From assembly GCA_945905295.1 (NCBI GenBank), contig CAMDPX010000014.1, positions 1-54,694 of the forward strand: DNA of 54,694 bases, given 5' to 3'. Shown piece by piece: positions 1 through 7,742 of the stretch (position 1 is its first letter; the number at the start of each line of letters is the position of its first letter). This stretch comes from Planctomyces sp. SH-PL62. Its GTDB lineage: Bacteria > Planctomycetota > Planctomycetia > Planctomycetales > Planctomycetaceae. A program made the position numbers and the translations under genes. The notes beneath the pieces were generated by a model. That model was not told the origin of the DNA. It worked only from the letters and a program-made list of their open reading frames with translations, and searched no databases.

Positions 1-1137
1 CCGGCGACGCATACCACGTTGCGGCTGATCTTGACGCTCGACGGCGAGAAGGTCGTCAAGGCGGTGCCGGATATTGGGTATCTGCACTCCGGGTTCGAGA
101 AGCTCGCGGAAGACCTGGACTACAACCAGTACGTCACCATCGTCGATCGGATGAATTACCTCTCGCCGCTGGCCAACGAGATCGCCTGGCATCATGCGGT
201 CGAGAAGCTATTGGGGATCGAGCTGACTCCGCGGTGCAAGTACATCCGCACGATCTTCGCCGAGCTGATGCGGCTGCACGATCATTTGCTCAACACGGGG
301 ACCAGTGCGCTCGACCTGGGAGCGTTCACGGCGTTCCTGTACTTCTTCCAGCAACGCGAGCTGATTTACGACATCTGCGAGTCGGCGTCGGGGCAGCGGT
401 TCCATTCCAGCTACACGCGCGTCGGCGGCGTGCTGTACGACGTGACCACCGACTGGGTCAACAAGGTGCGGAGTTTTTGCAATGGCTTCCGAGCCGTTCA
501 CGCCGAGGTCGATGGCCTGCTGACTCGCAACCGCATCTTCATCGACCGGACCAAGGGAGTCGGCGTGCTGTCGAAGGAGGACGCGATCAACTTCAGTTGC
601 ACCGGCCCGGTCGCGCGAGCCTCCGGCGTGGTCCGCGACCTCCGCAAGGATGAGCCGTATCTCGCGTACCCGGACTTCGACTTCAAAGTCATCTGCACGA
701 ACGGCGGCGACTGCTACGCGAGGTATCTCGTCCGCATGCACGAGATGCTGGAGAGCATCAAGATCATCGAGCAAGCCATCGAGAACATTCCCGCCGGCCC
801 GATCAACGTGGACCCCGAAGGCAAAGCCGTCCTGCCGAACAAGTCAAACGTGTACCAGTCGATCGAGGGCCTGATCCACCACTTCGAGGTGATCATGCCC
901 AACCGCGGCTTCCCGACTCCGACCGAGTCGATCTACGCCGCGACCGAATCCCCGAACGGCGAACTCGGCTTCTACATCACGGCCGACAGCACCTCGAAAC
1001 CCTATCGAGCCCGCTGCCGCCCACCCTCGTACATCCATTTCGCCGTCTTCCCGCACATCATCCCCGGCCTCATGCTCAGCGATGTGGTGGCGGTCCTCGG
1101 CAGTTTGAACATCATCGCGGCGGAGTTGGATCGGTAA
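1..1137 (+). CDS. nuoD: NADH-quinone oxidoreductase subunit D (5' partial)
   Basis: This is the 49-kDa subunit of complex I, which with its partners forms the quinone-binding region of the peripheral arm. The frame is open from base 1 and begins mid-motif with PATHTTLRLILTLDGE, the usual start of mature NuoD after MGPQH, so only a handful of N-terminal residues are missing. Family hallmarks are DIGYLHSGFEKLAE, DRMNYLSPLANE, the ELMRLHDHLL helix, the YTRVGG segment and the C-terminal SLNIIAAELDR, close to the usual FGEVDR ending. It is first in a run nuoD-E-F-G on one strand. The next gene starts within about 55 bases, so co-transcription is likely. The identification is secure. Confidence 0.97.
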   Translation, partial: PATHTTLRLILTLDGEKVVKAVPDIGYLHSGFEKLAEDLDYNQYVTIVDRMNYLSPLANEIAWHHAVEKLLGIELTPRCKYIRTIFAELMRLHDHLLNTGTSALDLGAFTAFLYFFQQRELIYDICESASGQRFHSSYTRVGGVLYDVTTDWVNKVRSFCNGFRAVHAEVDGLLTRNRIFIDRTKGVGVLSKEDAINFSCTGPVARASGVVRDLRKDEPYLAYPDFDFKVICTNGGDCYARYLVRMHEMLESIKIIEQAIENIPAGPINVDPEGKAVLPNKSNVYQSIEGLIHHFEVIMPNRGFPTPTESIYAATESPNGELGFYITADSTSKPYRARCRPPSYIHFAVFPHIIPGLMLSDVVAVLGSLNIIAAELDR

Positions 1138-1192
1138 GATGTGGCTCGGAATCGAGAGGTCGCAGCAATCTACAGGCCACGAAGGGACAACG

Positions 1193-2158
1193 ATGAATAC
1201 CGTGTGGAAGATTGCCCCTGGTGAACGTGCCTGGGTCTGGGACGAGTGCCGCGAAGGCAAGTGCATCACTATCAACTGGCTGAATGACAAGAATTGTGCT
1301 GCCTTTGCTACCAAGGATGAGATCAGACGTGCGTTGATTAAGGCCAAACAGGGCAAAGGAGGCGGAGGTGCCAACTCCATTTGGCAATTCTGTCGCGAAA
1401 TTCAGCAGGGAAATGTCGTGATAGCAAATGAAGGCTTGAGCCGTGTTGTCGGCATCGGCCTAGTGCGTAGCGGGTATCTGCCGCCGGATGATGCTCGCAG
1501 TCCAAGGAAAAACTTGGACTACCATTGTCACGCACGCTTGGTTGATTGGTTCATCGACAAGCCCATCGACTTTTCGAGTCGAATCTTTAACCAGCCCACA
1601 GTGCAGCGGGTTGCACCTGCCATAGTCAGCCGGATCATCAAAGCCTATTCGCGGGAATACCCGGAATTGAGAGAGACGCTTGAAGATCTTTTTAAGCAGC
1701 GGCTCGGCCCAGCCTCGGACGAATCGAGCGTCGAGTCCGCCTATGTGGCACCCGACGGTGATCGCCGTGAAACGGCTTGGCAACAGATCAAGAAACGACG
1801 AGGGCAGCCGCAGTTCCGCGATGCGTTGCTACGACGATATGAGCGGTGTTGTTTGGTGACGGGCTGCGAACTCGTGGACGTGCTAGAAGCCGCTCATATC
1901 GACCCATATCGCGGCGAAGGCAGCAACCATACAGGAAACGGCCTGCTTCTGCGGGCTGACATTCATACCTTGTTTGACTTGGACTTGTTGGGCATCGAAC
2001 CAGACAGCTTGCGGGTTGAATTGCATCCGGATATCGCAAAGGAGTATGGAGCAGTTGTTGGGAATACGCTCTGCTGCGTCGAAAACCGGAGGCCCTTACA
2101 AGAGGCGCTCAAACGGCGGTATCGGCTGTTCCAGAAGCGAAAGGAATGGCCGGCATGA
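1193..2158 (+). CDS. EVE-like plus HNH endonuclease domain protein
   Basis: The predicted protein has 321 residues. The N-terminal part (about 1-115) opens with TVWKIAPGERAWVWDE and contains WQFCREIQQGNVVIANEGLSRVVGIG. This resembles the PUA/EVE-like domains that read modified bases in McrB-type and HNH restriction proteins. The C-terminal part (about 205-280) is an HNH_2-type nuclease: CCLVTGC, then VLEAAHIDPY, then NGLLLRADIHTLFDLDLL. The ATG at 1193 is preceded by GAAGGG and is preferred to an in-frame ATG 54 bases upstream. The gene lies between nuoD and nuoE and overlaps the next small gene by ATGA. Inference: a modification-dependent nuclease of the defence type. The HNH half is clear and the EVE assignment less so. 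Confidence 0.75.
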   Translation: MNTVWKIAPGERAWVWDECREGKCITINWLNDKNCAAFATKDEIRRALIKAKQGKGGGGANSIWQFCREIQQGNVVIANEGLSRVVGIGLVRSGYLPPDDARSPRKNLDYHCHARLVDWFIDKPIDFSSRIFNQPTVQRVAPAIVSRIIKAYSREYPELRETLEDLFKQRLGPASDESSVESAYVAPDGDRRETAWQQIKKRRGQPQFRDALLRRYERCCLVTGCELVDVLEAAHIDPYRGEGSNHTGNGLLLRADIHTLFDLDLLGIEPDSLRVELHPDIAKEYGAVVGNTLCCVENRRPLQEALKRRYRLFQKRKEWPA

Positions 2159-2325
2159 CATTCACTCAATGGTTGAAAATGTTGATTGATAAATTGGTCC
2201 TGAACCGCGTTCCGATAATCGAAGTCGTCGATGACCCGGAATTCTGGGCCATGATCGCTGAGCGTCGAAAGCAGCCATGCCTGACTTCGGAAGAACTGAA
2301 ACGAAAGATGGGACTCGTTCCATAG
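2155..2325 (+). CDS. Small hypothetical protein overlapping the HNH gene
   Basis: This is a 56-residue frame whose ATG overlaps the stop of the HNH gene (ATGA), the usual sign of translational coupling. It begins MTFTQWLKMLIDKL and ends LTSEELKRKMGLVP. The charged C-terminal helix resembles the ends of small prevent-host-death-type or addiction antitoxins, but no family can be named. Its stop falls 45 bases before the nuoE ATG. It could be a partner or regulator of the nuclease, or a cryptic frame. The overlap and amphipathic composition favour a real gene. Confidence 0.5.
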   Translation: MTFTQWLKMLIDKLVLNRVPIIEVVDDPEFWAMIAERRKQPCLTSEELKRKMGLVP

Positions 2326-2369
2326 CACTACCGACGAAGATCGTTCCAAGCCAAGAAAGCCGTTGTGAA

Positions 2370-2846
2370 ATGAGTTTCCTTTCCGAAGACATCCGCCAAA
2401 AGATTCTGGCGGAGTTGCCCAAGTATCCGACGAAGCGGGCGGTGACGTTGCCGGCGTTGCATCATGTGCAGGACGCGCTGCGGTGCGTGCCGCTCGAAGC
2501 GATCAAGGAGATCGCCGAAATCCTCGATCAGCACCCGGCGGAAGTTCACGACACGATGAGCTTCTACGGCTTCTTCCGCGACCCGGAGCACAAGCTCGGC
2601 AAGAATCGGCTGCAAGTCTGCCGCAGCCTGTCGTGCATGTTGCGCGGCGGAGAGGAAGTGCTGGCCGAACTCTGCCAGAAGTATCACCTCCAGCCGGGTG
2701 ACACGACTCCCGACGGCAAGTTCACGCTCGAATTCGCCGAATGCCTCGGAGCCTGCGAAGGTGCCCCCTGCATGTTGGTCAACGACGAATGCCACATGTG
2801 CCTGACGACCGAAACGGCAAGTGGCGTCATCGACAAACTGGTCTGA
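2370..2846 (+). CDS. nuoE: NADH-quinone oxidoreductase subunit E
   Basis: This is the 24-kDa-type subunit of complex I, carrying the N1a [2Fe-2S] cluster in the NADH-dehydrogenase module together with NuoF. The 158-residue protein has the thioredoxin-like fold signature with ligands C84 and C89 (CRSLSC) and C125 and C129 (CLGAC), followed by GAPCMLVND. The N-terminal helix bundle (ILAELPKYPTKRAVTLPALH) is also typical. The ATG at 2370 is preferred. An upstream in-frame ATG at 2277 would overlap the preceding small gene and add residues unlike the family. Expression is probably shared with the rest of the nuo cluster. Confidence 0.95.
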   Translation: MSFLSEDIRQKILAELPKYPTKRAVTLPALHHVQDALRCVPLEAIKEIAEILDQHPAEVHDTMSFYGFFRDPEHKLGKNRLQVCRSLSCMLRGGEEVLAELCQKYHLQPGDTTPDGKFTLEFAECLGACEGAPCMLVNDECHMCLTTETASGVIDKLV

Positions 2847-2909
2847 GCGGCGAGCGGCGAGGGGTGAGGGGCAAGAGGTCGAGGTCAACAACAGCTTTCC
2901 GAAACGCAA

Positions 2910-3395
2910 ATGATGCTTCCGAAGGTCTACATCGAAACGTCTGTTGTCAGTTATTTGACTGCGTGGCCAAGCCGCGAGAAGACGGTCTTGGAGAATCAGA
3001 CGATCACGAAAGAATGGTGGCGGACATGCCGTGAGCGGTTTGAATTGTTCGCTTCGGATTTGGTCGAAACCGAGGCGATGCGAGGTGATCGGCAGGCGGC
3101 CGAAGAACGACTGGACATGCTGGCCACGATCACCGGACTCACAACGACTGAAGCGGCTCAGAGGTTAGCGAAAACGCTCATTCGCGCGGGAGCGATTCCT
3201 GAAGTCGCCGCCGATGACGCCTTGCATGTCGCCATCGCCGCAGTGAATGGCATGGATTATCTTGTGACTTGGAATCTGAGACACATCAATAATGAAACCA
3301 AGCTGTCCGAGATCAGCGAGGCGTGTCGCCTCGCGGGATTTGAATCTCCGATAATCTGTTCTCCACGCGAATTGAAGGAGAAGGAACATGTCTGA
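2910..3395 (+). CDS. PIN-domain toxin (VapC-like)
   Basis: This 161-residue protein is a PIN-fold ribonuclease of the VapC-like group whose first acidic residue is Glu in a VYIET motif (E9). Other acidic positions are E53 in LVETEAM, D102 and D103 in ADDALHVAIA, and the closing DYLVTWNLRHI segment. The family members are Mg2+-dependent RNases acting on tRNA, rRNA or mRNA. The downstream gene starts 8 bases before its stop and encodes the small conserved partner usually found with this PIN subgroup. The pair is lodged between nuoE and nuoF. Function as a toxin is inferred from family and context. Confidence 0.85.
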   Translation: MMLPKVYIETSVVSYLTAWPSREKTVLENQTITKEWWRTCRERFELFASDLVETEAMRGDRQAAEERLDMLATITGLTTTEAAQRLAKTLIRAGAIPEVAADDALHVAIAAVNGMDYLVTWNLRHINNETKLSEISEACRLAGFESPIICSPRELKEKEHV

Positions 3396-3603
3396 ACCGA
3401 AAGTGACGGACCCCATTCTGGAAGAGATTTATCGGTTTCGCGATGAGCATGCGAAGAAGTTCAACTACGACATCGACGCCATCGCCGAAGACATTCGCCA
3501 ACGAACCAAGAACAGCGGTCGAACATTCGTCACGCTGGATGGCAGCGATAAAAAATCAGCGCAGCACGCAAACTCAGATTCACCGAAGACGACAAGCAAC
3601 TGA
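3388..3603 (+). CDS. Small partner (putative antitoxin) of the PIN protein
   Basis: This 71-residue protein opens with SEPKVTDPILEEIYRFRDEHAKKFNYDIDAIAEDIRQR, a strongly conserved pattern in short proteins encoded next to PIN toxins in planctomycetes and cyanobacteria. It overlaps the end of the PIN gene by 8 bases and has AAGGAGAAGG as a ribosome binding site inside that gene, which suggests coupled translation. Toxin-first order is the reverse of most VapBC operons but usual for this subgroup. The C-terminal tail (GSDKKSAQHANSDSPKTTSN) is low-complexity and probably disordered. The antitoxin role is inferred from pairing alone. Confidence 0.75.
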   Translation: MSEPKVTDPILEEIYRFRDEHAKKFNYDIDAIAEDIRQRTKNSGRTFVTLDGSDKKSAQHANSDSPKTTSN

Positions 3604-3621
3604 CAACGGACCAAGGACATT

Positions 3622-4959
3622 TTGAACGTGCCAACTTTTGAACCAGTGTTGTTGAGACGAATCGGCAAGCCGAACAGTGCTTCGCTCGAAACGTATCGTG
3701 CGGATGGTGGCTATCGAGCGCTCGAAAAGGCGTTAAAGATGGCTCCGGCAGAGGTCACAGAAACCGTCAAAGCGTCGGGCTTGCGAGGCCGAGGCGGGGC
3801 GGGGTTTCCGACCGGCGTGAAGTGGACGTTCTTGCCGAAGGACGCGACGACGGTTTATCTCGCGGTCAACGCCGACGAGTCCGAGCCGGGGACGTTCAAC
3901 AACCGCATCATCATGGAGGGCGATCCGCATCAGATCATCGAGGGGATCGCCATCGCCTGCCACGCGATCAAGTGCGGCACGGCGTACATCTATTTGCGGT
4001 ACGAGTTCGGCCGCAGCTATCGAGCACTCAAGCAGGCGGTCGAGGATTGCTACGCGGCGAACTTGCTCGGCAAAAACATTCTCGGCAGCGGCAAAGACCT
4101 CGACGTGTATCTGCATCGCGGGGCCGGAGCGTACATCTGCGGTGAGGAGACCGGGCTGATCGAAAGCCTCGAAGGGAAGCGAGCGTGGCCGCGGATCAAG
4201 CCGCCGTTTCCGGCCATTGAGGGGCTGTTCCGCAAGCCGACGATCGTGAACAACATCGAGACGCTCGCCTGCGTGACGCACATCCTGGATCGGGGCGTCG
4301 AGTGGTTCAAGTCGATGGGGGTGCCTCCCGACCCGGCCAACCCGCGCGATGCCGGCAGCTACGGGCCGAAGCTGTACTGCGTCAGCGGCCACGTCAACAA
4401 GCCGGGTTGCTACGAACTGCCGATGGGCATCACCGCTCGCTCGCTGATCGACGACTACGCGGGGGGCGTCTGGAAAGGCCGCAAGGCGAAAGCGGTCGTC
4501 CCCGGCGGCATGAGCATGGGCTTCCTCACTGAGAAGGAACTCGACACGCCGCTGGACTTCAACGGCCCCGGCAAAGTCGGCTGCCTGGGCCTGGGGACGG
4601 CGGCGGTGATGGTCGTCGATGACCAGACCAACATGGTTGAGGTGCTCTACAACAGTTGCCGGTTCTACTCGCACGAGAGCTGCGGCCAATGCACTCCCTG
4701 CCGCGAGGGAACCGCCTGGATGACGAAAATCCTGGAACGGATCCTCGACGGCCGCGGCCAACTCCGCGACATCGACCTGCTGCTGGAAGTCGCCAACGGG
4801 ATCGGCATCATCCCCGGCACCACGATCTGCGGCCTCAGCGACGGAGCCGCCTGGCCCGTCAAAAACGCCATCAACAAATACCGCAGCGACTTTGAGGACT
4901 GGATCAAGAGCGGGAGAAAGAGCACGCTCGTGAGTCTGAAGATGAAGTCGGGGCACTGA
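3622..4959 (+). CDS. nuoF: NADH-quinone oxidoreductase subunit F
   Basis: This is the 51-kDa subunit of complex I, which binds NADH and FMN and carries the N3 [4Fe-4S] cluster. The 445-residue protein shows the glycine-rich FMN/NADH segment RGRGGAGFPTGVKW (residues 55-68), NADESEPGTF, the GAGAYICGEETGLIESLEG segment, and cluster ligands C354, C357 and C360 (CGQCTPC) with C403 (TTICGL). The start is either TTG 3622 or GTG 3628. AAGGA at about 3613 suits the GTG by spacing, so the N-terminus is uncertain by two residues. It follows the PIN/antitoxin pair by 18 bases. Confidence 0.97.
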   Translation: MNVPTFEPVLLRRIGKPNSASLETYRADGGYRALEKALKMAPAEVTETVKASGLRGRGGAGFPTGVKWTFLPKDATTVYLAVNADESEPGTFNNRIIMEGDPHQIIEGIAIACHAIKCGTAYIYLRYEFGRSYRALKQAVEDCYAANLLGKNILGSGKDLDVYLHRGAGAYICGEETGLIESLEGKRAWPRIKPPFPAIEGLFRKPTIVNNIETLACVTHILDRGVEWFKSMGVPPDPANPRDAGSYGPKLYCVSGHVNKPGCYELPMGITARSLIDDYAGGVWKGRKAKAVVPGGMSMGFLTEKELDTPLDFNGPGKVGCLGLGTAAVMVVDDQTNMVEVLYNSCRFYSHESCGQCTPCREGTAWMTKILERILDGRGQLRDIDLLLEVANGIGIIPGTTICGLSDGAAWPVKNAINKYRSDFEDWIKSGRKSTLVSLKMKSGH

Positions 4960-4999
4960 CCGTTGAACGTATCAAATCTGAAGAGTAGAGGTCGTCACC

Positions 5000-6013
5000 G
5001 TGTATGAATGCAAGTTGCGATTAAAAGGACGCAAGGGACTGCCGACCCGGATTTGCGTGTCTCAACGAGGAAATGTGCTCGTCAGTACGGGGCATGACCT
5101 AGCCCTTCGGATTTGGAATAGCGCGACGGGAAAACTAATTCATTCGTCAAAGTACCTCGACGACGGATTTCGTCAAGCTGGCTCGGTTATGGACGTTTCT
5201 CGGGACGGTCAGTATGTGGCAACTGGAGTGCCCGACCAATCCACGAAGGTGTTTTCGACAAACAATGGCGAACGGCTTGTGAGATGGAACAAGAAGCGCG
5301 CGAACCAACTTTGTTTTTCTCCTGACGGAAGCTGTCTGGCCGCCGCAGTCGGCAAAAACGTGGAATGTTTCCGCGCTGGCGATTGGGTGCCGCTTTCAAC
5401 GCTGTCCGGGCATACGAGCAAAGTTCATTTGCTCGGATACTGCCCGGACGGAAGAACGCTCGTGAGTGCTGCGGGTAAGTATGTCAAACTTTGGGACGTA
5501 TCGACGAACAAGCTCCGAACGACTCTTGAAGGACACAGCAAACAGTTGGGATCGATGGCAATCGCCCCCGACAGTTCGCTGCTCGCAACTGGCGGAGAAG
5601 ACAATCAAGTCATCCTCTGGGATTTGCCTAAGGGCAAGCCAATCGCGACCTATTCCGATCACTCCAGCTATGTTTTTGATCTCGCAGTCAGCCCGGACGG
5701 TGACACGATTGCGAGCGCGGATTATGACGGCGAATTGAGGTTGTGGAGACGCAGCAGCCTGGAGACGTTTGCCACAATGGCCGGTGAACCCTGGATCGAA
5801 AAGTTAGCGTTCTCGCCTGACGGCAAACATCTTGCATTCAGCTCAGGCGAAGAAGGTGTGCGGTTGGTTGAAACGAAGAAGGGCAAGGTCGTGGCAAGTC
5901 TTCCTGAGAGTGTTGATCTCGCCTGGTCACCGAAGGGAGACTGGCTCGCGAGTGGCGACAAGTCCGACATCGTCCTTTGGAACACGTCCGTGAAATCTCG
6001 AAAAGCAAAGTAA
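5000..6013 (+). CDS. WD40 repeat protein
   Basis: This 337-residue protein consists almost entirely of WD40 blades, which form a beta-propeller protein-interaction platform. Repeats are recognised by recurring LRIWNSATGK, VKLWDVSTNK, VILWDLPKGK, LRLWRRSS and IVLWNTS endings with preceding SPDGxxLA or GHSK segments. No signal peptide or membrane span is visible, so it is probably cytoplasmic. The start is GTG 5000, with TAGAGG upstream. It lies between nuoF and nuoG, 40 bases after nuoF and one base before the ParD-like gene. There is no known complex I role for such a protein. Its presence is consistent with repeated insertion of accessory genes into this cluster. Confidence 0.85.
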   Translation: MYECKLRLKGRKGLPTRICVSQRGNVLVSTGHDLALRIWNSATGKLIHSSKYLDDGFRQAGSVMDVSRDGQYVATGVPDQSTKVFSTNNGERLVRWNKKRANQLCFSPDGSCLAAAVGKNVECFRAGDWVPLSTLSGHTSKVHLLGYCPDGRTLVSAAGKYVKLWDVSTNKLRTTLEGHSKQLGSMAIAPDSSLLATGGEDNQVILWDLPKGKPIATYSDHSSYVFDLAVSPDGDTIASADYDGELRLWRRSSLETFATMAGEPWIEKLAFSPDGKHLAFSSGEEGVRLVETKKGKVVASLPESVDLAWSPKGDWLASGDKSDIVLWNTSVKSRKAK

Positions 6014-6014
6014 C

Positions 6015-6254
6015 ATGGTCACATCCCTTTCGCCCGAACTCGAACATTTCCTGCAATCCGAAGTCGAATCCGGCCACTTCGCCTCGCGGGAGGCGGTCAT
6101 TGAGGCGGCGCTGTGGGACATGCAGCAGCGTCGAGCCGTTGCGCCAGCAGCCGATTGGATCGAAGAGATTTCAGGTTCGATGCAAGACTTTCCCGAATTT
6201 GAGCAAGTCCTCGAATACGGCCGCGAGATTCGTCGACAGCAAGTCATGCCGTAA
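6015..6254 (+). CDS. ParD/CopG-like antitoxin
   Basis: This 79-residue protein has the ribbon-helix-helix opening typical of ParD-type antitoxins: VTSLSPELEHFLQSEVESGHFASREAVIEAALWDMQQR. The family binds operator DNA as a dimer and neutralises a RelE/ParE toxin through its C-terminal tail. No ParE-like gene follows. The next gene is the VapD-like RNase, so the cognate toxin is absent, replaced or elsewhere. It starts one base after the WD40 stop codon, implying co-transcription. Either an orphan antitoxin or an unusual ParD-VapD pairing is possible. Confidence 0.75.
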   Translation: MVTSLSPELEHFLQSEVESGHFASREAVIEAALWDMQQRRAVAPAADWIEEISGSMQDFPEFEQVLEYGREIRRQQVMP

Positions 6255-6279
6255 CAGTCGAGCAAATGGAGAAACTGCC

Positions 6280-6657
6280 ATGACCACACTCACAATGCCG
6301 CGACGTCCCTCAACGGGACTCGTTTCAAACAGCAACTTGCCGCCTGATCTGACAAAGGAGGGCCGCGTGTACGCCATCGCTTTCGACATGGACATCGAAT
6401 CGCTCCGACTGACTTACGGCGATCCGTACAACAACGCCTATTCCGAAATCCGCAAGGTGCTGGAGCAGCATGGCTTCAAATGGCAGCAAGGGAGCGTTTA
6501 CTTCGGCGGCCCGGAGATCAACGCCGTCACCTGCGTCCTGGCCGCGATGGACCTCGCCAAAACCCTCCCCTGGTTCGCCGCGTCTGTCCGAGACATCCGC
6601 ATGATGCGCATCGAAGAACTCAACGACCTGATGCCCGCCGTGCAGGAAGCGAAATGA
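6280..6657 (+). CDS. VapD-family endoribonuclease
   Basis: The core (from about residue 30) reads VYAIAFDMD, then NNAYSEIRKVLEQHGFKWQQGSVYFGG, INAVTCVLAAMDLAKTLPWFAASVRDIRMMRIEELNDLMPAV. This is the full VapD signature, a Cas2-like ferredoxin fold known from Haemophilus and Helicobacter as an RNase toxin. Two starts are possible. ATG 6280 has GGAG 8 bases upstream and gives 125 residues. GTG 6367 has AAAGGAG 6 bases upstream and gives the canonical 96-residue form starting at YAIAFD. The family assignment is secure and the start is not. It follows the ParD-like gene. Confidence 0.88.
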   Translation: MTTLTMPRRPSTGLVSNSNLPPDLTKEGRVYAIAFDMDIESLRLTYGDPYNNAYSEIRKVLEQHGFKWQQGSVYFGGPEINAVTCVLAAMDLAKTLPWFAASVRDIRMMRIEELNDLMPAVQEAK

Positions 6658-6673
6658 TTGTGAAAGGAAAGAC

Positions 6674-6910
6674 ATGCCGACGATCTTGATCGAAGGCCCG
6701 TATCGGTTTTTCTTTTACTCGGCGGATCGCGATGAACCGCCGCACGTTCACGTCGAACGAGACAATTGCGTTGCCAAGTTTTGGCTGGAGCCGGTACGGT
6801 TGCAAAACAGTCGCGGTTTCTCGCGAGCGGAATTGATCCGGGTTCGTCGGTTGGTAGAACACAACGACTTCCGATTTCTGGAGGCATGGCATGAGCATTT
6901 TGATGACTGA
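6674..6910 (+). CDS. DUF4160 protein (first copy)
   Basis: This 78-residue protein has the DUF4160 pattern: GPYRFFFYSADRDEPPHVHVERDNCVAKFWLEPV, followed by RAELIRVRRLVEHNDFRFLEAWHEHFDD. The conserved PPHVHV histidines are typical. DUF4160 genes are nearly always paired with DUF2442 genes, and the pair is often catalogued as toxin-antitoxin-like with no proven activity. AAGGA lies just upstream of the ATG. The 3' end overlaps the DUF2442 gene by 20 bases. Confidence 0.85.
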   Translation: MPTILIEGPYRFFFYSADRDEPPHVHVERDNCVAKFWLEPVRLQNSRGFSRAELIRVRRLVEHNDFRFLEAWHEHFDD

Positions 6911-7190
6911 ACTTCAAGCGGCACGAGCCATCAGTGTTGAGGTCACGGAAGACACGCTCTCCGTCGATCTCACCGATGGCCGCTCGGTCAGCGTGCCGCT
7001 GGAGTGGTATCCTCGCTTGTTTCATGGAACTCCCGCCGAGCGACAGAACTGTCGATTGATCGGCGACGGCGAAGGAGTTCATTGGGCCGATCTCGACGAA
7101 GACCTCAGCATTGAAGGTTTGCTTGCCGGACGAGCGTCAGGCGAATCCGAGAAGTCGCTAAAACGGTGGCTTGAGAATCGAAAGTCGTGA
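6891..7190 (+). CDS. DUF2442 protein (first copy)
   Basis: This 99-residue protein has the DUF2442 core: VEVTEDTLSVDLTDGRSVSVPLEWYPRLFHGTPAERQNCRLIGDGEGVHWADLDEDLSIEGLLAG. In this family the HWxxLDEDIS segment is nearly invariant and a helix-rich tail follows. It overlaps the preceding DUF4160 gene by 20 bases, so the two are probably translated together. An internal ATG at 6903 is an alternative start. Biochemical function is unknown; pairing with DUF4160 suggests a two-gene module. Confidence 0.85.
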   Translation: MSILMTELQAARAISVEVTEDTLSVDLTDGRSVSVPLEWYPRLFHGTPAERQNCRLIGDGEGVHWADLDEDLSIEGLLAGRASGESEKSLKRWLENRKS

Positions 7191-7196
7191 TGTCAG

Positions 7197-7457
7197 ATGC
7201 CTCGTATTTCCGCGTTTTGTGGCGTCGAAATTTACATGTGTTTCCGCGATCATGCGCCGCCGCACTTTCACGCGATTTACGGTGAGCATGAAGCGTCGGT
7301 GGCGATTCAGTCGGGAGATGTGATCGAAGGGGAGTTGCCGAAGACGGCAACGAAACTGGTCACGAAGTGGGCTGGGCAACGTCTGGCCGAATTGATGGTT
7401 GATTGGGATTTGGCCCGGCAGGAACAACCATTGAATTGGATTCCGCCGCTGGATTGA
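7197..7457 (+). CDS. DUF4160 protein (second copy)
   Basis: This 86-residue protein is a second, divergent DUF4160 member: MPRISAFCGVEIYMCFRDHAPPHFHAIYGEHEASVAIQSGDVIEGELP, ending AELMVDWDLARQEQPLNWIPPLD. It retains the PPHFHA motif and the RL-E-MVDW helix typical of the group with IPPL C-termini. It begins 6 bases after the first DUF2442 gene and is followed at once by the second. The divergence from the first copy (different motif spacing and tail) argues for two separately acquired pairs rather than a recent local duplication. Confidence 0.85.
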   Translation: MPRISAFCGVEIYMCFRDHAPPHFHAIYGEHEASVAIQSGDVIEGELPKTATKLVTKWAGQRLAELMVDWDLARQEQPLNWIPPLD

Positions 7458-7469
7458 TTGGAGAACCAA

Positions 7470-7742
7470 ATGATTTTGCGAATCACAAAGGCGTCTGTCA
7501 GCGGGCCGTTTCGGCTGCGGTTGGCGTTCAATGATGGTGTTGAAAAGGTCGTCGATCTCAAGGATGAACTCACCGGGCCAATCTTCCTGCCACTGCGACA
7601 CCGTGATTTCTTTGAGCAAGTTGTCTTGGATCGAGTTTGCGGAACAGTGGCTTGGCCCAATGGTGCGGACTTCGCGCCGGAAGCGCTCTACGAATTACCC
7701 AACTGCTCAGCGGTTGATTCCACGGATTTGGCACTCGCTTGA
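7470..7742 (+). CDS. DUF2442 protein (second copy)
   Basis: This 90-residue protein is a DUF2442 member of the short type: LRITKASVSGPFRLRLAFNDGVEKVVDLKDELTGPIFLPLRHRDFFEQVVLDRVCGTVAWPNGADFAPEALYEL. The GTVxWPNGADFxPExLY segment is diagnostic. The ATG at 7470 with TGGAG upstream is preferred over an in-frame TTG 12 bases earlier. It completes the second DUF4160-DUF2442 pair and stands 58 bases before nuoG. Its function is unknown. Confidence 0.85.
   Translation: MILRITKASVSGPFRLRLAFNDGVEKVVDLKDELTGPIFLPLRHRDFFEQVVLDRVCGTVAWPNGADFAPEALYELPNCSAVDSTDLALA

Noticed and set aside
2847-2909. GGCGAGCGGCGAGGGGTGAGGGG run between nuoE and the PIN gene
   Set aside because: It looks like a short purine-rich repeat, but I see no second copy in the window and no pairing, so I do not list it as an element.
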